In this document: piece after piece, positions 48,925 to 58,111 of the stretch
How the letters are laid out: each line of letters begins with the position of its first letter
Position numbering within the stretch: the first letter of the stretch is position 1
Assembly (NCBI RefSeq): GCF_001548095.1
Contig: NZ_AP014815.1
Location: forward strand, 3,409,656-3,473,655
Direction of reading: 5' to 3'
Source of the DNA: Geminocystis sp. NIES-3708
Lineage (GTDB): Bacteria; Cyanobacteriota; Cyanobacteriia; Cyanobacteriales; Cyanobacteriaceae
Length of the DNA: 64,000 bases
Notes under the pieces: model-generated
Databases searched by the model: none
Seen by the model: only the letters and a program-made list of their open reading frames with translations
Told to the model about the DNA's origin: nothing
Made by a program: the position numbers and the translations under genes

Positions 48925-49758
48925 CTATTTTACTTGACATTGGGGGCAAAAATGACTTGATCTTCCCCCTATTTTTATTTTATCTATCAAAGTGTTACAA
49001 ACTCGACAAGGTTGATTTTTGCGTCCATAAACTAAGGCAATACCCCCATAATTACCATTCACCCCTGTTATTTGCAGAAAATCGCTAAAACTTGTTCCTC
49101 CTGCGGCGATCGCATTTTCTAAGACAGTAATAATTGCTAATCTAAGAGTACAAACTTGAGAAAATGTCAAATCACAAGATAAGGTTAAAGGATGAATGTT
49201 AGATTTGAAAAGAGCTTCATCAGCATAAATATTTCCAATACCCGCAACTAAATTTTGGTCTAATAGTGTGGTTTTTATGGGGCGACGACTTTTATTTAAC
49301 TTTGATTGTAAATAAGAATCAGAAAAATTGGCAGAAAAAGGCTCATGTCCTAATTTTTGTAAACCAGTAATAATAGTTTCAGGAGGTTGATTTTCAGAGA
49401 TAAACCAAACTTTACCGAAAGTTCTTGTATCTACAAAACGTAATTCTTGATTATCAGGAAAAAAGAAACGAATACGAGTATGTTTGTGTAAAGGAGTATC
49501 TTGAGTCAACCATAACAATTGCCCTGTCATCCGTAAATGAACACCTAGCCAACCATCAGATAATTGGGCTAATAAATATTTTCCCCGTCGATGCCATGCA
49601 ATTATTTTTTGTGACTTAATGCCTTTAGTAAATGTATCGTCAACATCAGGATAAGCCAAAGTACGGGATAATAAAACCTCTGCACCAATAAAAGTGAGTT
49701 CGGAGGTTGCCTTGTTCAGCCCCCGACACACAGTTTCTACTTCAGGTAATTCAGGCAT
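48925..49758 (-). CDS. mutM: Formamidopyrimidine-DNA glycosylase
   Basis: The 277-residue protein begins PELPEVETVCRGL (Pro2 nucleophile and Glu3), has the catalytic Lys in WHRRGKYLL, the helix-two-turns-helix block LLDQNLVAGIGNIYADEALF and a zinc finger CRVCNTLIDKIKIGGRSSHF ending CPQC. It removes 8-oxoguanine and formamidopyrimidine lesions and cleaves the abasic site. It lies 33 bp downstream of psaE on the same strand, so it is probably read from the psaE promoter, giving a repair enzyme light-dependent co-expression (inference). Confidence 0.96.
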   Translation of the reverse strand: MPELPEVETVCRGLNKATSELTFIGAEVLLSRTLAYPDVDDTFTKGIKSQKIIAWHRRGKYLLAQLSDGWLGVHLRMTGQLLWLTQDTPLHKHTRIRFFFPDNQELRFVDTRTFGKVWFISENQPPETIITGLQKLGHEPFSANFSDSYLQSKLNKSRRPIKTTLLDQNLVAGIGNIYADEALFKSNIHPLTLSCDLTFSQVCTLRLAIITVLENAIAAGGTSFSDFLQITGVNGNYGGIALVYGRKNQPCRVCNTLIDKIKIGGRSSHFCPQCQVK

Positions 49759-49791
49759 AAATTAAGCCCTATAAGATAGAGTTAAACTAGA

Positions 49792-50022
49792 TTACTTTTT
49801 CGCTACAGGGGCGGAAACTTCTTCTAATTCATGTTCAGCGAAATTATTGGTGTTAACACCACCAGCACTGCCGCTAAAACCATTATAGTTTACGGTATCA
49901 AAACGAACGATAACAGGGTAAATGATACCGCTTTTGTCGATACTAGCAACAGTCCCTACATCTCTATACCAGTAGGATTCTTTGCGTAAAATTCTTACTT
50001 TTGAACCACGTTGAATTGCCAT
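49792..50022 (-). CDS. psaE: Photosystem I reaction centre subunit IV
   Basis: The 76-residue protein ([50 protein letters not shown]) is PsaE, an SH3-like subunit on the cytoplasmic face of photosystem I that helps dock ferredoxin and supports cyclic electron flow. Length is typical for cyanobacteria. It is divergent from thrS, with about 240 bp between the start codons for both promoters, and leads into mutM after 33 bp. Confidence 0.97.
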   Translation of the reverse strand: MAIQRGSKVRILRKESYWYRDVGTVASIDKSGIIYPVIVRFDTVNYNGFSGSAGGVNTNNFAEHELEEVSAPVAKK

Positions 50023-50261
50023 AGGTTAATTAATTATTCTTCTGAAAATGACCATTAAATAACAGATTACTACTTGTTTGTCTCAATGACATCAATTTTT
50101 ACTTTAAGTTTTATTAAGTTTTTATAAATTATAGTCTTCAAAGTTTAACTTATATCTTTTGTTTTTCTGTCTTTTTCTGATGTTTTCACCGAAACCCCGA
50201 ACTCAGGCAAGGTTTATTGTAAGATGGTTACTTATCGATATTGATGATTATATTTATTTTT

Positions 50262-52073
50262 ATGTCTAATTCAGCCCTTACAGAAGTTATTAAACTACCA
50301 CGCACCAGTGAATCTGAAAACTTAAAGAAAATTCGTCATACTACTTCTCATGTTATGGCGATGGCGGTACAAAAATTATATCCCAATGCGCAGGTGACGA
50401 TCGGTCCTTGGACAGAAAACGGCTTTTATTATGACTTTGATTTATCAGAACCTTTGACAGAAAAGGATCTCAAGACAATTAAAAAAGAAATGATCAAAAT
50501 TATCAATCGTAAATTGCCTGTAATTCGAGAAGTTGTCAGTAGAGAAGAAGCCCAAACTAGAATAAAAAGTATTAATGAACCTTATAAACTAGAAATTTTA
50601 GACAGTATTAAGGATGATACTATCACCATATACCATTTAGCAGAAGAATGGTGGGATTTATGTGCAGGTCCTCACGTTGACTCTACTGCAGACTTAAATC
50701 CTAAGGCAATCGAGCTTGAAAGTATTGCTGGTGCTTACTGGCGAGGTGATGCTAATAATAAACAGTTACAACGATTATACGGCACAGCATGGGAAACTCC
50801 CGAACAATTAGAGGAATATAAAAGACGTAAGGAAGAAGCCTTAAAAAGAGATCATCGTAAACTAGGTAAGGAATTGGGTCTATTTATCTTCGCAGATCCT
50901 GTCGGTCCTGGTTTGCCACTTTGGACACCAAAAGGTACTTTAATTCGCTCAACTTTAGAAGATTTTTTGAAAAAAGAGCAAACAAAACGAGGTTATCTCC
51001 AAGTTGTTACTCCTCACATCGGCAGAATCGATTTATTTAAGATTTCTGGACATTGGCAAAACTATAAAGAAGATATGTTTCCCATGATGGCGGATAACTT
51101 TGAGGAAGCCGAAAAAGAAGTCGGTTTTGTCTTAAAACCCATGAATTGCCCTTTTCACATCCAAATTTATAAAAGTGAATTGCGCTCTTACCGTGAATTA
51201 CCTATGCGTTTAGCGGAATTTGGTACGGTGTATCGTTATGAGCAATCTGGGGAATTAGGCGGTTTAACGAGGGTTAGAGGCTTTACCGTTGATGATTCTC
51301 ACCTTTTTGTAACTCCTGAACAACTCGAATCAGAATTTTTCAGCGTAGTTGAACTGATTTTGTCGGTATTCAAGAGCTTACAACTGAAGAATTTTAAAGC
51401 CCGTTTAAGTTTTCGTGATCCTAATTCTGACAAATATATTGGCGGGGATGAAGTGTGGGAAAAAGCCCAAAACGCTATCCGTAATGCAGTGCAACACCTC
51501 GATATGGATTACTTTGAAGCGGAAGGAGAAGCGGCATTTTATGGACCAAAATTAGACTTTATTTTCCAAGATGCCTTAGAAAGAGAGTGGCAATTAGGTA
51601 CAGTGCAAGTAGATTACAATTTACCTGAGCGTTTCGATCTTGAATATACTGCTCCCGATGGTACTCGTCAACGTCCCATTATGATTCACCGTGCTCCCTT
51701 TGGCTCTTTAGAGCGTCTTATCGGCATTTTAATTGAAGAATATGCAGGGGATTTCCCATTATGGTTAGCACCTGTTCAAGTGCGTTTAATGCCTGTTAAC
51801 GATGATTTTTCAGGATACTGTCAAGAAGTTTGTCAAAAAATGTTACTCGCTGGTATTCGTGCGGAAGTTGACAACAGTAACGAAAGACTCGGCAAGATGA
51901 TTCGTAATGGTGAAAAGCAGAAAATTCCTGTCATGGCAGTTGTTGGTGGTAATGAGGTAGAAAATAATACCCTCAATATTCGTACTCGTGCTTCAGGGGA
52001 ATTAGGGGCTATTTCTGTATTAGAAGTTATCGAAAAAATTAGTACAGCGATCACTAATCATGGAAACTTTTAA
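50262..52073 (+). CDS. thrS: Threonyl-tRNA synthetase
   Basis: From the ATG at 50262 the enzyme has 603 residues. It lacks the N-terminal TGS domain, as is common in cyanobacteria, and starts directly with the editing region (IRHTTSHVMAMAVQKLYPNA, with HxxxH; later WDLCAGPHVDSTADL). The class II core contains KPMNCPFHIQIYKS, RELPMRLAEFGTVYRYEQSG, RVRGFTVDDSHLF and HRAPFGSLERLIG; the C-terminal anticodon-binding domain follows. Seven codons from an upstream ATG add only hydrophobic residues, so I use the later start. Confidence 0.96.
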   Translation: MSNSALTEVIKLPRTSESENLKKIRHTTSHVMAMAVQKLYPNAQVTIGPWTENGFYYDFDLSEPLTEKDLKTIKKEMIKIINRKLPVIREVVSREEAQTRIKSINEPYKLEILDSIKDDTITIYHLAEEWWDLCAGPHVDSTADLNPKAIELESIAGAYWRGDANNKQLQRLYGTAWETPEQLEEYKRRKEEALKRDHRKLGKELGLFIFADPVGPGLPLWTPKGTLIRSTLEDFLKKEQTKRGYLQVVTPHIGRIDLFKISGHWQNYKEDMFPMMADNFEEAEKEVGFVLKPMNCPFHIQIYKSELRSYRELPMRLAEFGTVYRYEQSGELGGLTRVRGFTVDDSHLFVTPEQLESEFFSVVELILSVFKSLQLKNFKARLSFRDPNSDKYIGGDEVWEKAQNAIRNAVQHLDMDYFEAEGEAAFYGPKLDFIFQDALEREWQLGTVQVDYNLPERFDLEYTAPDGTRQRPIMIHRAPFGSLERLIGILIEEYAGDFPLWLAPVQVRLMPVNDDFSGYCQEVCQKMLLAGIRAEVDNSNERLGKMIRNGEKQKIPVMAVVGGNEVENNTLNIRTRASGELGAISVLEVIEKISTAITNHGNF

Positions 52074-52075
52074 GT

Positions 52076-52099
52076 AATTAACAATTAACAATTAACAAT
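52076..52099. repeat. AATTAAC heptamer tandem repeat
   Basis: Three units of AATTAAC plus a partial copy lie 3 bp after the thrS stop, at the junction with the convergent birA gene. The same heptamer, in the opposite orientation, forms the array at 61463-61497. This is the form of short tandemly repeated sequences common in cyanobacterial spacers. Confidence 0.7.
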
Positions 52100-52162
52100 A
52101 TTAAGTCCCCTTTATGAAGAGGGAATTAGGGGTAAGTGAGTAAGTCCTGAAATTTAAAAAAT

Positions 52163-52987
52163 TTATTTTTTCTCTGTTAATTGGTAACAGTTTTCAAGAG
52201 ATTTATCGTAGGAAAGACTATAATTTTGTGCTGAAAAACTAATTTTACTACTAGCACCTGATGAGGTTATTTTAACTTGTAAATTTCCTTGACTATCGAT
52301 GCCTATAATTTTTCCTTGTACTTGTTCAATAGATATTTTTTCGTGGAGATTATACATTAAATTATTATATTTATCTATAACATAATCAATTCCTAAATTT
52401 AGATACTCTTGATAACCATTAATAATCCCTAAAGTTACTATTTCTGCTAAATTTTCAATGGATTTAATTCTAAAATTATTCGTTTTTTGACAATAGTTTA
52501 TTAAGTTAATTCCGTTATCTGGAATTTGATTCTCATAGTTAATACCAATTCCGATTACTACTTCTTTGATTATCTCTTTATCAGTTTTAATTTCCAACAA
52601 AATTCCACCTAATTTTTTTCTGTCTAAAATTAAATCATTAAGCCATTTTATTTGTACTGGAATATCAAATTTTCTTAATTCTGTAACAATACCAGATACT
52701 GAAAATAATATTAAATGAGACATATTTTTAATAGATAGTCTTACTTCTAATACTATACTTAAATATAATCCTCCTAAAGGGGAACTCCAAATATTGCCTC
52801 GTTGTCCTTTTCCTGCGGTTTGTTGTTTAGCGATAACGAAAAAAGGAGGTTTAATATTTTGCTGTATTAATTGCCATGCTTGAGAATTAGTCGAATTTAA
52901 AGTTTCATAAACATAACCATTGATGGTATTCTGTTTTACAATTAATAAGGAAAAGTTTTCAGGTAAATTAAGATTTATTTGTTTCAT
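52163..52987 (-). CDS. birA: Biotin--[acetyl-CoA carboxylase] ligase
   Basis: The 274-residue protein has the biotin-protein-ligase core: QQTAGKGQRGNIWSSPLGGL (variant of the GRGRRG adenylate loop), VQIKWLNDLILDRKKLGGIL with KWPND-type block, and VVIGIGINY. A small C-terminal domain follows. There is no N-terminal helix-turn-helix, so this is a pure ligase without repressor function. It attaches biotin to AccB. The start is the ATG at 52985-52987. It is divergent from the gene at 53020, 32 bp apart. Confidence 0.92.
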   Translation of the reverse strand: MKQINLNLPENFSLLIVKQNTINGYVYETLNSTNSQAWQLIQQNIKPPFFVIAKQQTAGKGQRGNIWSSPLGGLYLSIVLEVRLSIKNMSHLILFSVSGIVTELRKFDIPVQIKWLNDLILDRKKLGGILLEIKTDKEIIKEVVIGIGINYENQIPDNGINLINYCQKTNNFRIKSIENLAEIVTLGIINGYQEYLNLGIDYVIDKYNNLMYNLHEKISIEQVQGKIIGIDSQGNLQVKITSSGASSKISFSAQNYSLSYDKSLENCYQLTEKK

Positions 52988-53019
52988 AATTACCATTAAA
53001 TTTAATAAAAGTTTATACT

Positions 53020-53454
53020 ATGTTAGACGAACAAGAGAATTTAATTGATGTCGAAAAAGTTAACCATACTCCTGAAAAAATAAAACTAATTTATTTAGGT
53101 ATTTTAGCATTAGGTATTAAAATAGAATCAACAGTTATTCCTGTAAGTAATTCAGAATTAGATTTATTAATTGAATATCTTGCTGAAATTTTACAAAGAA
53201 ACGATGAATTAATTAGAAGAGCTTGTTCTTTATTAGAGCAAATAGAAACTTCTAATGAGAAGAATTATTATTATGGTATAGTAAAAGATTATTTAGATCA
53301 ATTTTTAGTTTTGTCTCAATCTGAAGAATTTTTAGATATAAATATTGCCGTTGAAAATCAATCTTATTTTGCCTTAAAAATACTAACTGATTTATTGTTT
53401 TATAGTGGAAAATCTGGAAAACGTTTCCTTAAACAACAATTACAATGTTTATAA
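53020..53454 (+). CDS. Helical acidic protein, function unknown
   Basis: I do not recognise this 144-residue protein. It is predicted mostly alpha-helical and acidic, without cysteine-rich, membrane or nucleotide-binding motifs (SELDLLIEYLAEILQRNDEL; IVKDYLDQFLVLSQSEEFLD). The start lies 32 bp from the divergent birA start, so promoters overlap. Codon and base composition match its neighbours. It is followed by a stem at 53493-53513 (CCATGATTTT/AAAATCACGG). Confidence 0.6.
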   Translation: MLDEQENLIDVEKVNHTPEKIKLIYLGILALGIKIESTVIPVSNSELDLLIEYLAEILQRNDELIRRACSLLEQIETSNEKNYYYGIVKDYLDQFLVLSQSEEFLDINIAVENQSYFALKILTDLLFYSGKSGKRFLKQQLQCL

Positions 53455-53615
53455 AAACACACAACTGAAATGCCTTTTACTTTAGACATCTTCCATGATT
53501 TTCAAAATCACGGCTAAAGCTTTTACTAAGAAGAGATAACAAATTTTTTTAGAGAAGTTTATTGCCTATTGCCTACTTTTACCATTAAAATTTAGATGCG
53601 TTTTTCCCTAATTTT

Positions 53616-53942
53616 ATGAATGATAATCGTTTTGGAGTAATATTAGTCACCATTGGTAATAAAAAAGAAGCAATGAAGATGGCAAAAAAACTTATTGAAG
53701 AAAATTTAGCCGCCTGTGTTAATTGTCTGCCAATTACCTCTGTTTATCGTTGGCAAGAAAAAATTTGTCAAGATTCAGAATGGCAGTTGATAATTAAAAC
53801 GGATTTACAGCTTTTTTGCACGTTAGAAAATAGAATCAAAGAGTTACATTCTTATGAAGTGCCAGAAATTATAGCTATACCCATTATCAAAGCTTCTCAA
53901 CCTTATCTAAATTGGATTGAAGAAAACGTTATTAAGTCATAA
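53616..53942 (+). CDS. cutA: CutA-family protein
   Basis: The 108-residue protein has the CutA signature: KKLIEENLAACVNCLPITSV, YRWQEKICQDSEWQLIIKT and HSYEVPEIIAIPI. CutA forms a very stable PII-like trimer. It was named for divalent-cation tolerance, but in cyanobacteria a role in metal tolerance has not been clear. It lies 18 bp upstream of the ParA gene on the same strand and may be co-transcribed with it. A hairpin is found at 53493-53513 in the preceding spacer. Confidence 0.93.
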   Translation: MNDNRFGVILVTIGNKKEAMKMAKKLIEENLAACVNCLPITSVYRWQEKICQDSEWQLIIKTDLQLFCTLENRIKELHSYEVPEIIAIPIIKASQPYLNWIEENVIKS

Positions 53943-53960
53943 AAATTTCTGAAAAATATT

Positions 53961-54878
53961 ATGGGATACATTATCAGTACTGTTAATATGAAAGGAGGCG
54001 TAGGTAAAACTACTTTAACAGTTAATTTAGCTACCTCTTTAGCCAAAAATTTTAACCAAAAAGTTTTAGTTTTAGATTTAGATGCACAAATTAGTGCTAC
54101 TTTAAGTTTGTTACCTCCCCACGAATTTGGTAAATTAAGAAAAAAACGCAAAACTCTTAGTTATTTGATTGATAATATAGTTCAACCTAATCCTTATGCC
54201 AAATTAGGAATTCATGATTTAATTACTAAGTCTGTGTGTGGTTTACCAAAGTTAGAATTGTTGCCCGGAGATATTGAGTTATATGATGAATATTTAGTAT
54301 CAGAAATGCTACATCAACAAGCTGTTAATGAAAATAAAATCGAAAATTTTGAATCAGTTTGGAATACCTTTGAAAGACTTTTAATCCATAATATTTTACA
54401 ACCTGTTATTGATGATTATGATTTTATCATCATAGATTGTGCCCCCGGATATAATCTTTTAACTCGAAGTGCCATTGCGGCTAGTGATTTTTATTTATTA
54501 CCAGCACGTCCTGAACCATTATCATTAGTAGGAATACAATTATTAGAAAGACGAATTAAAAAGTTAAAAGATAGTCATGAAATTAATAACCCTTTAAGTT
54601 TGAATTTATTGGGTATAGTTTTCATTCTGTCCGAAGCGGGATTATTTGGACGTTATGATAAATATTATGATCAAGTTATTAGACGGGTTAAACAAGATTT
54701 TAATATAGATCAGTTATTTTCTACTGATATTCCCATGGATGTTAATGTTGCTAAAGCTGTTGATTTATTTATGCCTGCGGTATTAACTTCCCCTAATTCT
54801 AGTGGCTCAAAAGCTTTTAGTAAACTTACGGAAGAATTTTTAGGTAAGATTAACACTTTCCGTGCAAATCATGGTTAG
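53961..54878 (+). CDS. ParA/MinD-family ATPase
   Basis: The 305-residue protein begins MGYIISTVNMKGGVGKTTLT with the deviant Walker A KGGVGKTT (11-18), has switch I LDLDAQISATLSLL and Walker B DFIIIDCAPGYNLLTRSAI. This is a ParA-type partition or positioning ATPase (not MinD: the amphipathic C-terminal helix is absent). No parB is in the window. It may move carboxysomes, a plasmid-like cargo or chemosensory proteins; with no partner in sight the cargo is undetermined. It lies 18 bp after cutA. Confidence 0.88.
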   Translation: MGYIISTVNMKGGVGKTTLTVNLATSLAKNFNQKVLVLDLDAQISATLSLLPPHEFGKLRKKRKTLSYLIDNIVQPNPYAKLGIHDLITKSVCGLPKLELLPGDIELYDEYLVSEMLHQQAVNENKIENFESVWNTFERLLIHNILQPVIDDYDFIIIDCAPGYNLLTRSAIAASDFYLLPARPEPLSLVGIQLLERRIKKLKDSHEINNPLSLNLLGIVFILSEAGLFGRYDKYYDQVIRRVKQDFNIDQLFSTDIPMDVNVAKAVDLFMPAVLTSPNSSGSKAFSKLTEEFLGKINTFRANHG

Positions 54879-55015
54879 ACAAAATTCAGAATTGAGAATG
54901 AAAAACTATTAATTTTTAGTAATTAGAGTCAATCAAAATATTCTTTTTATTTATATATTGCTTGAAGTTTTACAATACAAGTTAATAACTTAATAATTTG
55001 GAGAATTTATTCACT

Positions 55016-55138
55016 ATGGACGTTAAAATGTTAATAGTTATCTTAACAGGTTTATTCATTGTTTCTGCATTGTTTTTCGGCACTAGAAACGGTTTCTATG
55101 ACTCCGATGACTATGATGGGAACGGTTCGGCACATTAA
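55016..55138 (+). CDS. ndhP: Small single-span thylakoid protein, NdhP-like
   Basis: This 40-residue frame (MDVKMLIVILTGLFIVSALF, then FGTRNGFYDSDDYDGNGSAH) has one membrane helix (5-22) and a conserved-looking polar tail ending in GNGSAH. Its length and tail match what I remember of NdhP, a small subunit of the cyanobacterial NDH-1L complex needed for respiration and cyclic electron flow. The identification rests on memory of a short sequence. It has a leader with TTTGGAGAATTT 8-20 bases upstream of the ATG and lies 13 bp before the next gene. Confidence 0.6.
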   Translation: MDVKMLIVILTGLFIVSALFFGTRNGFYDSDDYDGNGSAH

Positions 55139-55150
55139 AGTTTATGATTT

Positions 55151-56839
55151 ATGATTAAGCGGCAAGAAATTTTTTCCCCTCCGCAAATTGCTTTTTCTTG
55201 TTATCCCTTTGGTGTTGGCAATCAAACTGAAGGGGTGGCAATCCTTCTCAATATCGGTAATTACCGTATTTTACTTGATTGTGGTTTAGCGGAAATAGAT
55301 TCTTTATCTGCAAATAATGAACCTCCTGCTGATTGGGTTTTTTGTAGTCATGCTCATCAAGATCATGCTCGTGGTTTACTGTCTTTACATCAAAAATTTC
55401 CTGATTTACCTATTTATACCAGTGATGTCACGGCTAAGTTACTTCCTCTCAATTGGTTAAATCAAAAAAACTTTTCTTCTTTATCTTTTGCTCAAGTTTT
55501 ACCTTGGCGATCTCGAAGTAATATATCCAAAAAAATAGATATTACTGATAGAAACCCTATTAATTTAGAATCAGATTTAACGGTAGAATTATTTCCCGCA
55601 GGACATTTACCCGGTGCAACTTCTTTTTTGTTTGAATATAAATACAATAATCGAATTTATAAAATTTTCTATACAGGGGATTTTTGTTTATCGAATTTAC
55701 AATTAGTCGAAGGATTGTCTCTTGATAGTTTACGGGGTTTAAATCCTGATGTCTTAATCTTAGAAGGTAGTTATGGCACTGCTCGACATCCCCATCGCCG
55801 TCAACAAGAAAAATACTTGATGGAGAGAATTAAATCTGCTTTAACCGATAATGTTAATGTTATCTTGCCTGTGCCTACTTTTGGTTTAGGTCAAGAATTA
55901 TTAAAATTATTGCGATCACATCATGAGTTTACGGGAGCAAATTTAGATATATGGGTAGATGGAGACTTACCCACAGCTTGTGATTTATATTTAGAGTTAA
56001 TGGATTATTTTCCTGCTAATGTGCAAAATTTTGCTAAACATCAGCCATTATTTTGGGATGATAAAATTAAACCAAGAATGAGACGAGTAGAAAATAATCT
56101 GCCCCGCCATCAATTAATTAATAGCCCAAGTATTGTTTTAACAGATAATATCAATCATTTAGAAGAATATTGTGAGCAAAGTCAAGAAAAATGGTTAGTT
56201 TTAATTTCTGAACAGTCAAAAATCAAGCATTGCTCAATATTTCAAAGATTTATAGCCAATATCAACCCTAAAAAAATTATTCTTGAAGATTATTTATTAG
56301 CAGAACACAGTGACGGCAAAAATACAACTCAACTTATTCACAATTTGCGTCCCCAGCATATTATATTCGTTCATGGTTCGCCGAATTATTTAGCAGATTT
56401 AACTAGCCTAGAAGAATTACAAAATCGTTATCAATTACACTCTCCTAGGGTGGGAATAATGGTTGATTTACCCATCGGGGCAAAATTTATGCAACCGAAA
56501 GTAACTCCTCAAAGCAACTATGAAGGGGAATTAAATGAAACAGGAGCATATATTACAATTACTTTACCAGAACAAATCAACAAAGATCCTCGATGGCAAA
56601 ATTTCGCCGATACAGGATTAGTGGAAGCACGTTGGCAAGGCGAAGAATTAGTTTTAAGGGGATTATCTCAACGAGAATTATTACAACAAAATAGTTTACT
56701 GCGTCGTCAATTAAATCCTGAATCTTGTGGTAATTGTGCTTATTATCAAGATCAATCTTGTAATAATAAAAATTCTCCGTTAGATGGTTTTAAAGTGCCG
56801 ACAGATGGTTATTGTCCTTTCTTTGAAGGGATTTTGTGA
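55151..56839 (+). CDS. MBL-fold protein (beta-CASP-like layout) with a C-terminal four-cysteine cluster
   Basis: The 562-residue protein has the metallo-beta-lactamase motif SHAHQDHARG (His67, His69, Asp71, His72), the second histidine region FPAGHLPGATSFLF, and FYTGDFCLSN, as in CPSF/RNase J-type hydrolases. A central domain (about 215-400) and the motif IIFVHGSPNYL complete a beta-CASP-like layout, so a nucleic-acid nuclease is likely. The last 40 residues contain Cys526, Cys529, Cys537 and Cys555 (ESCGNCAYYQ; DGYCPFF), a spacing like small high-potential Fe-S proteins. The start lies 12 bp after the ndhP-like gene. Confidence 0.85.
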   Translation: MIKRQEIFSPPQIAFSCYPFGVGNQTEGVAILLNIGNYRILLDCGLAEIDSLSANNEPPADWVFCSHAHQDHARGLLSLHQKFPDLPIYTSDVTAKLLPLNWLNQKNFSSLSFAQVLPWRSRSNISKKIDITDRNPINLESDLTVELFPAGHLPGATSFLFEYKYNNRIYKIFYTGDFCLSNLQLVEGLSLDSLRGLNPDVLILEGSYGTARHPHRRQQEKYLMERIKSALTDNVNVILPVPTFGLGQELLKLLRSHHEFTGANLDIWVDGDLPTACDLYLELMDYFPANVQNFAKHQPLFWDDKIKPRMRRVENNLPRHQLINSPSIVLTDNINHLEEYCEQSQEKWLVLISEQSKIKHCSIFQRFIANINPKKIILEDYLLAEHSDGKNTTQLIHNLRPQHIIFVHGSPNYLADLTSLEELQNRYQLHSPRVGIMVDLPIGAKFMQPKVTPQSNYEGELNETGAYITITLPEQINKDPRWQNFADTGLVEARWQGEELVLRGLSQRELLQQNSLLRRQLNPESCGNCAYYQDQSCNNKNSPLDGFKVPTDGYCPFFEGIL

Positions 56840-56850
56840 ACTATAGCAAC

Positions 56851-56880
56851 GTGAGTTGGAGATAAAATTATCAGTGAAGA
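56851..56880 (+). repeat. Dispersed TTCGAGATAAAATTATCAG repeat, copy 1
   Basis: The stretch reads GTGAGTTGGAGATAAAATTA followed by TCAGTGAAGA. The core GAGATAAAATTATCAGT recurs at 58399-58426, 58516-58546 and, inverted, at 60255-60286. Within it TGATAATTTTATC is a near palindrome. It lies 12 bp after the MBL gene stop. Confidence 0.65.
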
Positions 56881-56971
56881 TAAGAGATAGAGAGATTATG
56901 TTTTTGTAAATCAATAAAATTCTCTCAAAAATACACGAATAGCATAGATATTGAGAATTTTTTCCCCATTC

Positions 56972-57006
56972 TACTTGTCCACCTGTCCATCTATCCACTT
57001 GTCTTG
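56972..57006 (+). repeat. TTGTCCACC-type short tandem repeat
   Basis: Degenerate 8-base units (ACTTGTCC, ACCTGTCC, ATCTATCC, ACTTGTCT) follow one another. A related array is at 58659-58710. Together with the TTCGAGATAAAATTATCAG element it marks the spacers around the GNAT gene pair. Confidence 0.6.
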
Positions 57007-57056
57007 TTTTGATTATTTTTCTTCTGCCAAACCGAAGTATTACCCCATTAATCAAA

Positions 57057-57506
57057 TTAAAGTCTATTGACTAAATCTCTGGCTTTGGTGATGGTATCTG
57101 GTAAAACACCTACAATCAAGGCAAATATTTCGTCAGGTACTTGATTTGCTGTCTTTGCATCGAACCAATGCTCAAATTGATTAAGAATAACTTGAGCTCT
57201 CTCATGAGGTATGGGATTATCCGTAATTTGCTTTGTTAATCTTACCCATTGTCTTCTAATTAAATAAGCACGTTGCCTTTCCGATTGATTGAGGGGTGAA
57301 ATTAAAGATAATTTACCTACGGGGATAACTTTTTGTAAATCTTCATCAAAACACCCCCCCACAATTGCCCCAGGTCCGGCAAATTCTGCATAATAAGTTT
57401 TAATTAAAATTAAGCCATTTTTTCTTTTAGGATTAATCACTAATAACTTTTTATCTCGCAAAAAATCATTTATGTCATATTCTGTTGAATTAGAAGCAAT
57501 AGTCAT
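57057..57506 (-). CDS. Conserved hypothetical protein, partner of a GNAT gene
   Basis: The product has 149 residues from ATG at 57504-57506. I do not recognise a domain. It starts with a polar N-terminus and has KRKNGLILIKTYYAEFAGPG, IVGGCFDEDLQKVIP and a helical C-terminal half (ERQRAYLIRRQWVRLTKQI; ERAQVILNQFEHWFD). The start is 2 bases after the GNAT stop codon, so translation is probably coupled. No membrane or signal segment is present. A TTG two codons upstream would overlap the GNAT stop and is also possible. Confidence 0.65.
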   Translation of the reverse strand: MTIASNSTEYDINDFLRDKKLLVINPKRKNGLILIKTYYAEFAGPGAIVGGCFDEDLQKVIPVGKLSLISPLNQSERQRAYLIRRQWVRLTKQITDNPIPHERAQVILNQFEHWFDAKTANQVPDEIFALIVGVLPDTITKARDLVNRL

Positions 57507-57508
57507 AA

Positions 57509-58111
57509 TCAAATGGATTTGGCTAAGAGTAAACGACGCTTACTAGGTACGAATAAACTATATAAGTCAGTTTCTACTTGCCGAATAGTATAACCGTTTC
57601 GCAAATACAACTGTTTTCCACTTTGGTTACTTGCTAAAACATGAAGATAAAGTTCTTTAAATCCATGCTCTTTGGCGATAGTTTCACATTTAGATAATAG
57701 TTTACTACCGATACCTTGACGGCGATAATTTTTACTCACCGCCAGATTAGCAATATAAGGATAGGTTTTTTTCCCCTTCCAACCATATTCTGTACGAAAT
57801 GATAATTCTACTGTACCCTTTATTTTCTTACAGTTTTGTTTTTCAGGTGTTATCTTATTTACAGCGACAAGACAAAAATGACTTGCATCGGTTTTTTTTA
57901 ATCGGTTACGTAAATCTTCACAAACACTTAGCTTGATAAAAGGATAAATCCATAGGGTTAAGTCGTTAAAATTATTAAAACTCAGGGTTAGAACATCTCC
58001 AATTTCATTTACATCACTTAGATCGGCAGAGCGAACTAATGTATCTGAAGATTTTTGATGAGCAGGTGTCGAGGCAAAAAAATTTTGAGAACCGAAGAAT
58101 GATGATTGCAC
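57509..58111 (-). CDS. GNAT-family N-acetyltransferase
   Basis: The 200-residue protein has the acetyl-CoA-binding motif A, AVSKNYRRQGIGSKLLSKCE (RRQGIG, about residues 130-135), and motif B region GFKELYLHVLASNQSGKQLY followed by LRNGY. The acceptor is unknown. The apparent start is a GTG at 58109-58111; the first 30 residues (SSFFGSQNFFASTPAHQKSS) are not part of the GNAT fold, so a later start is possible. It is coupled to the hypothetical gene 2 bp downstream. Confidence 0.85.
   Translation of the reverse strand: MQSSFFGSQNFFASTPAHQKSSDTLVRSADLSDVNEIGDVLTLSFNNFNDLTLWIYPFIKLSVCEDLRNRLKKTDASHFCLVAVNKITPEKQNCKKIKGTVELSFRTEYGWKGKKTYPYIANLAVSKNYRRQGIGSKLLSKCETIAKEHGFKELYLHVLASNQSGKQLYLRNGYTIRQVETDLYSLFVPSKRRLLLAKSI

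Noticed and set aside
53493-53513. Hairpin CCATGATTTT/AAAATCACGG as a rho-independent terminator
   Set aside because: No T tract follows on either strand; kept only as a note with the neighbouring genes.
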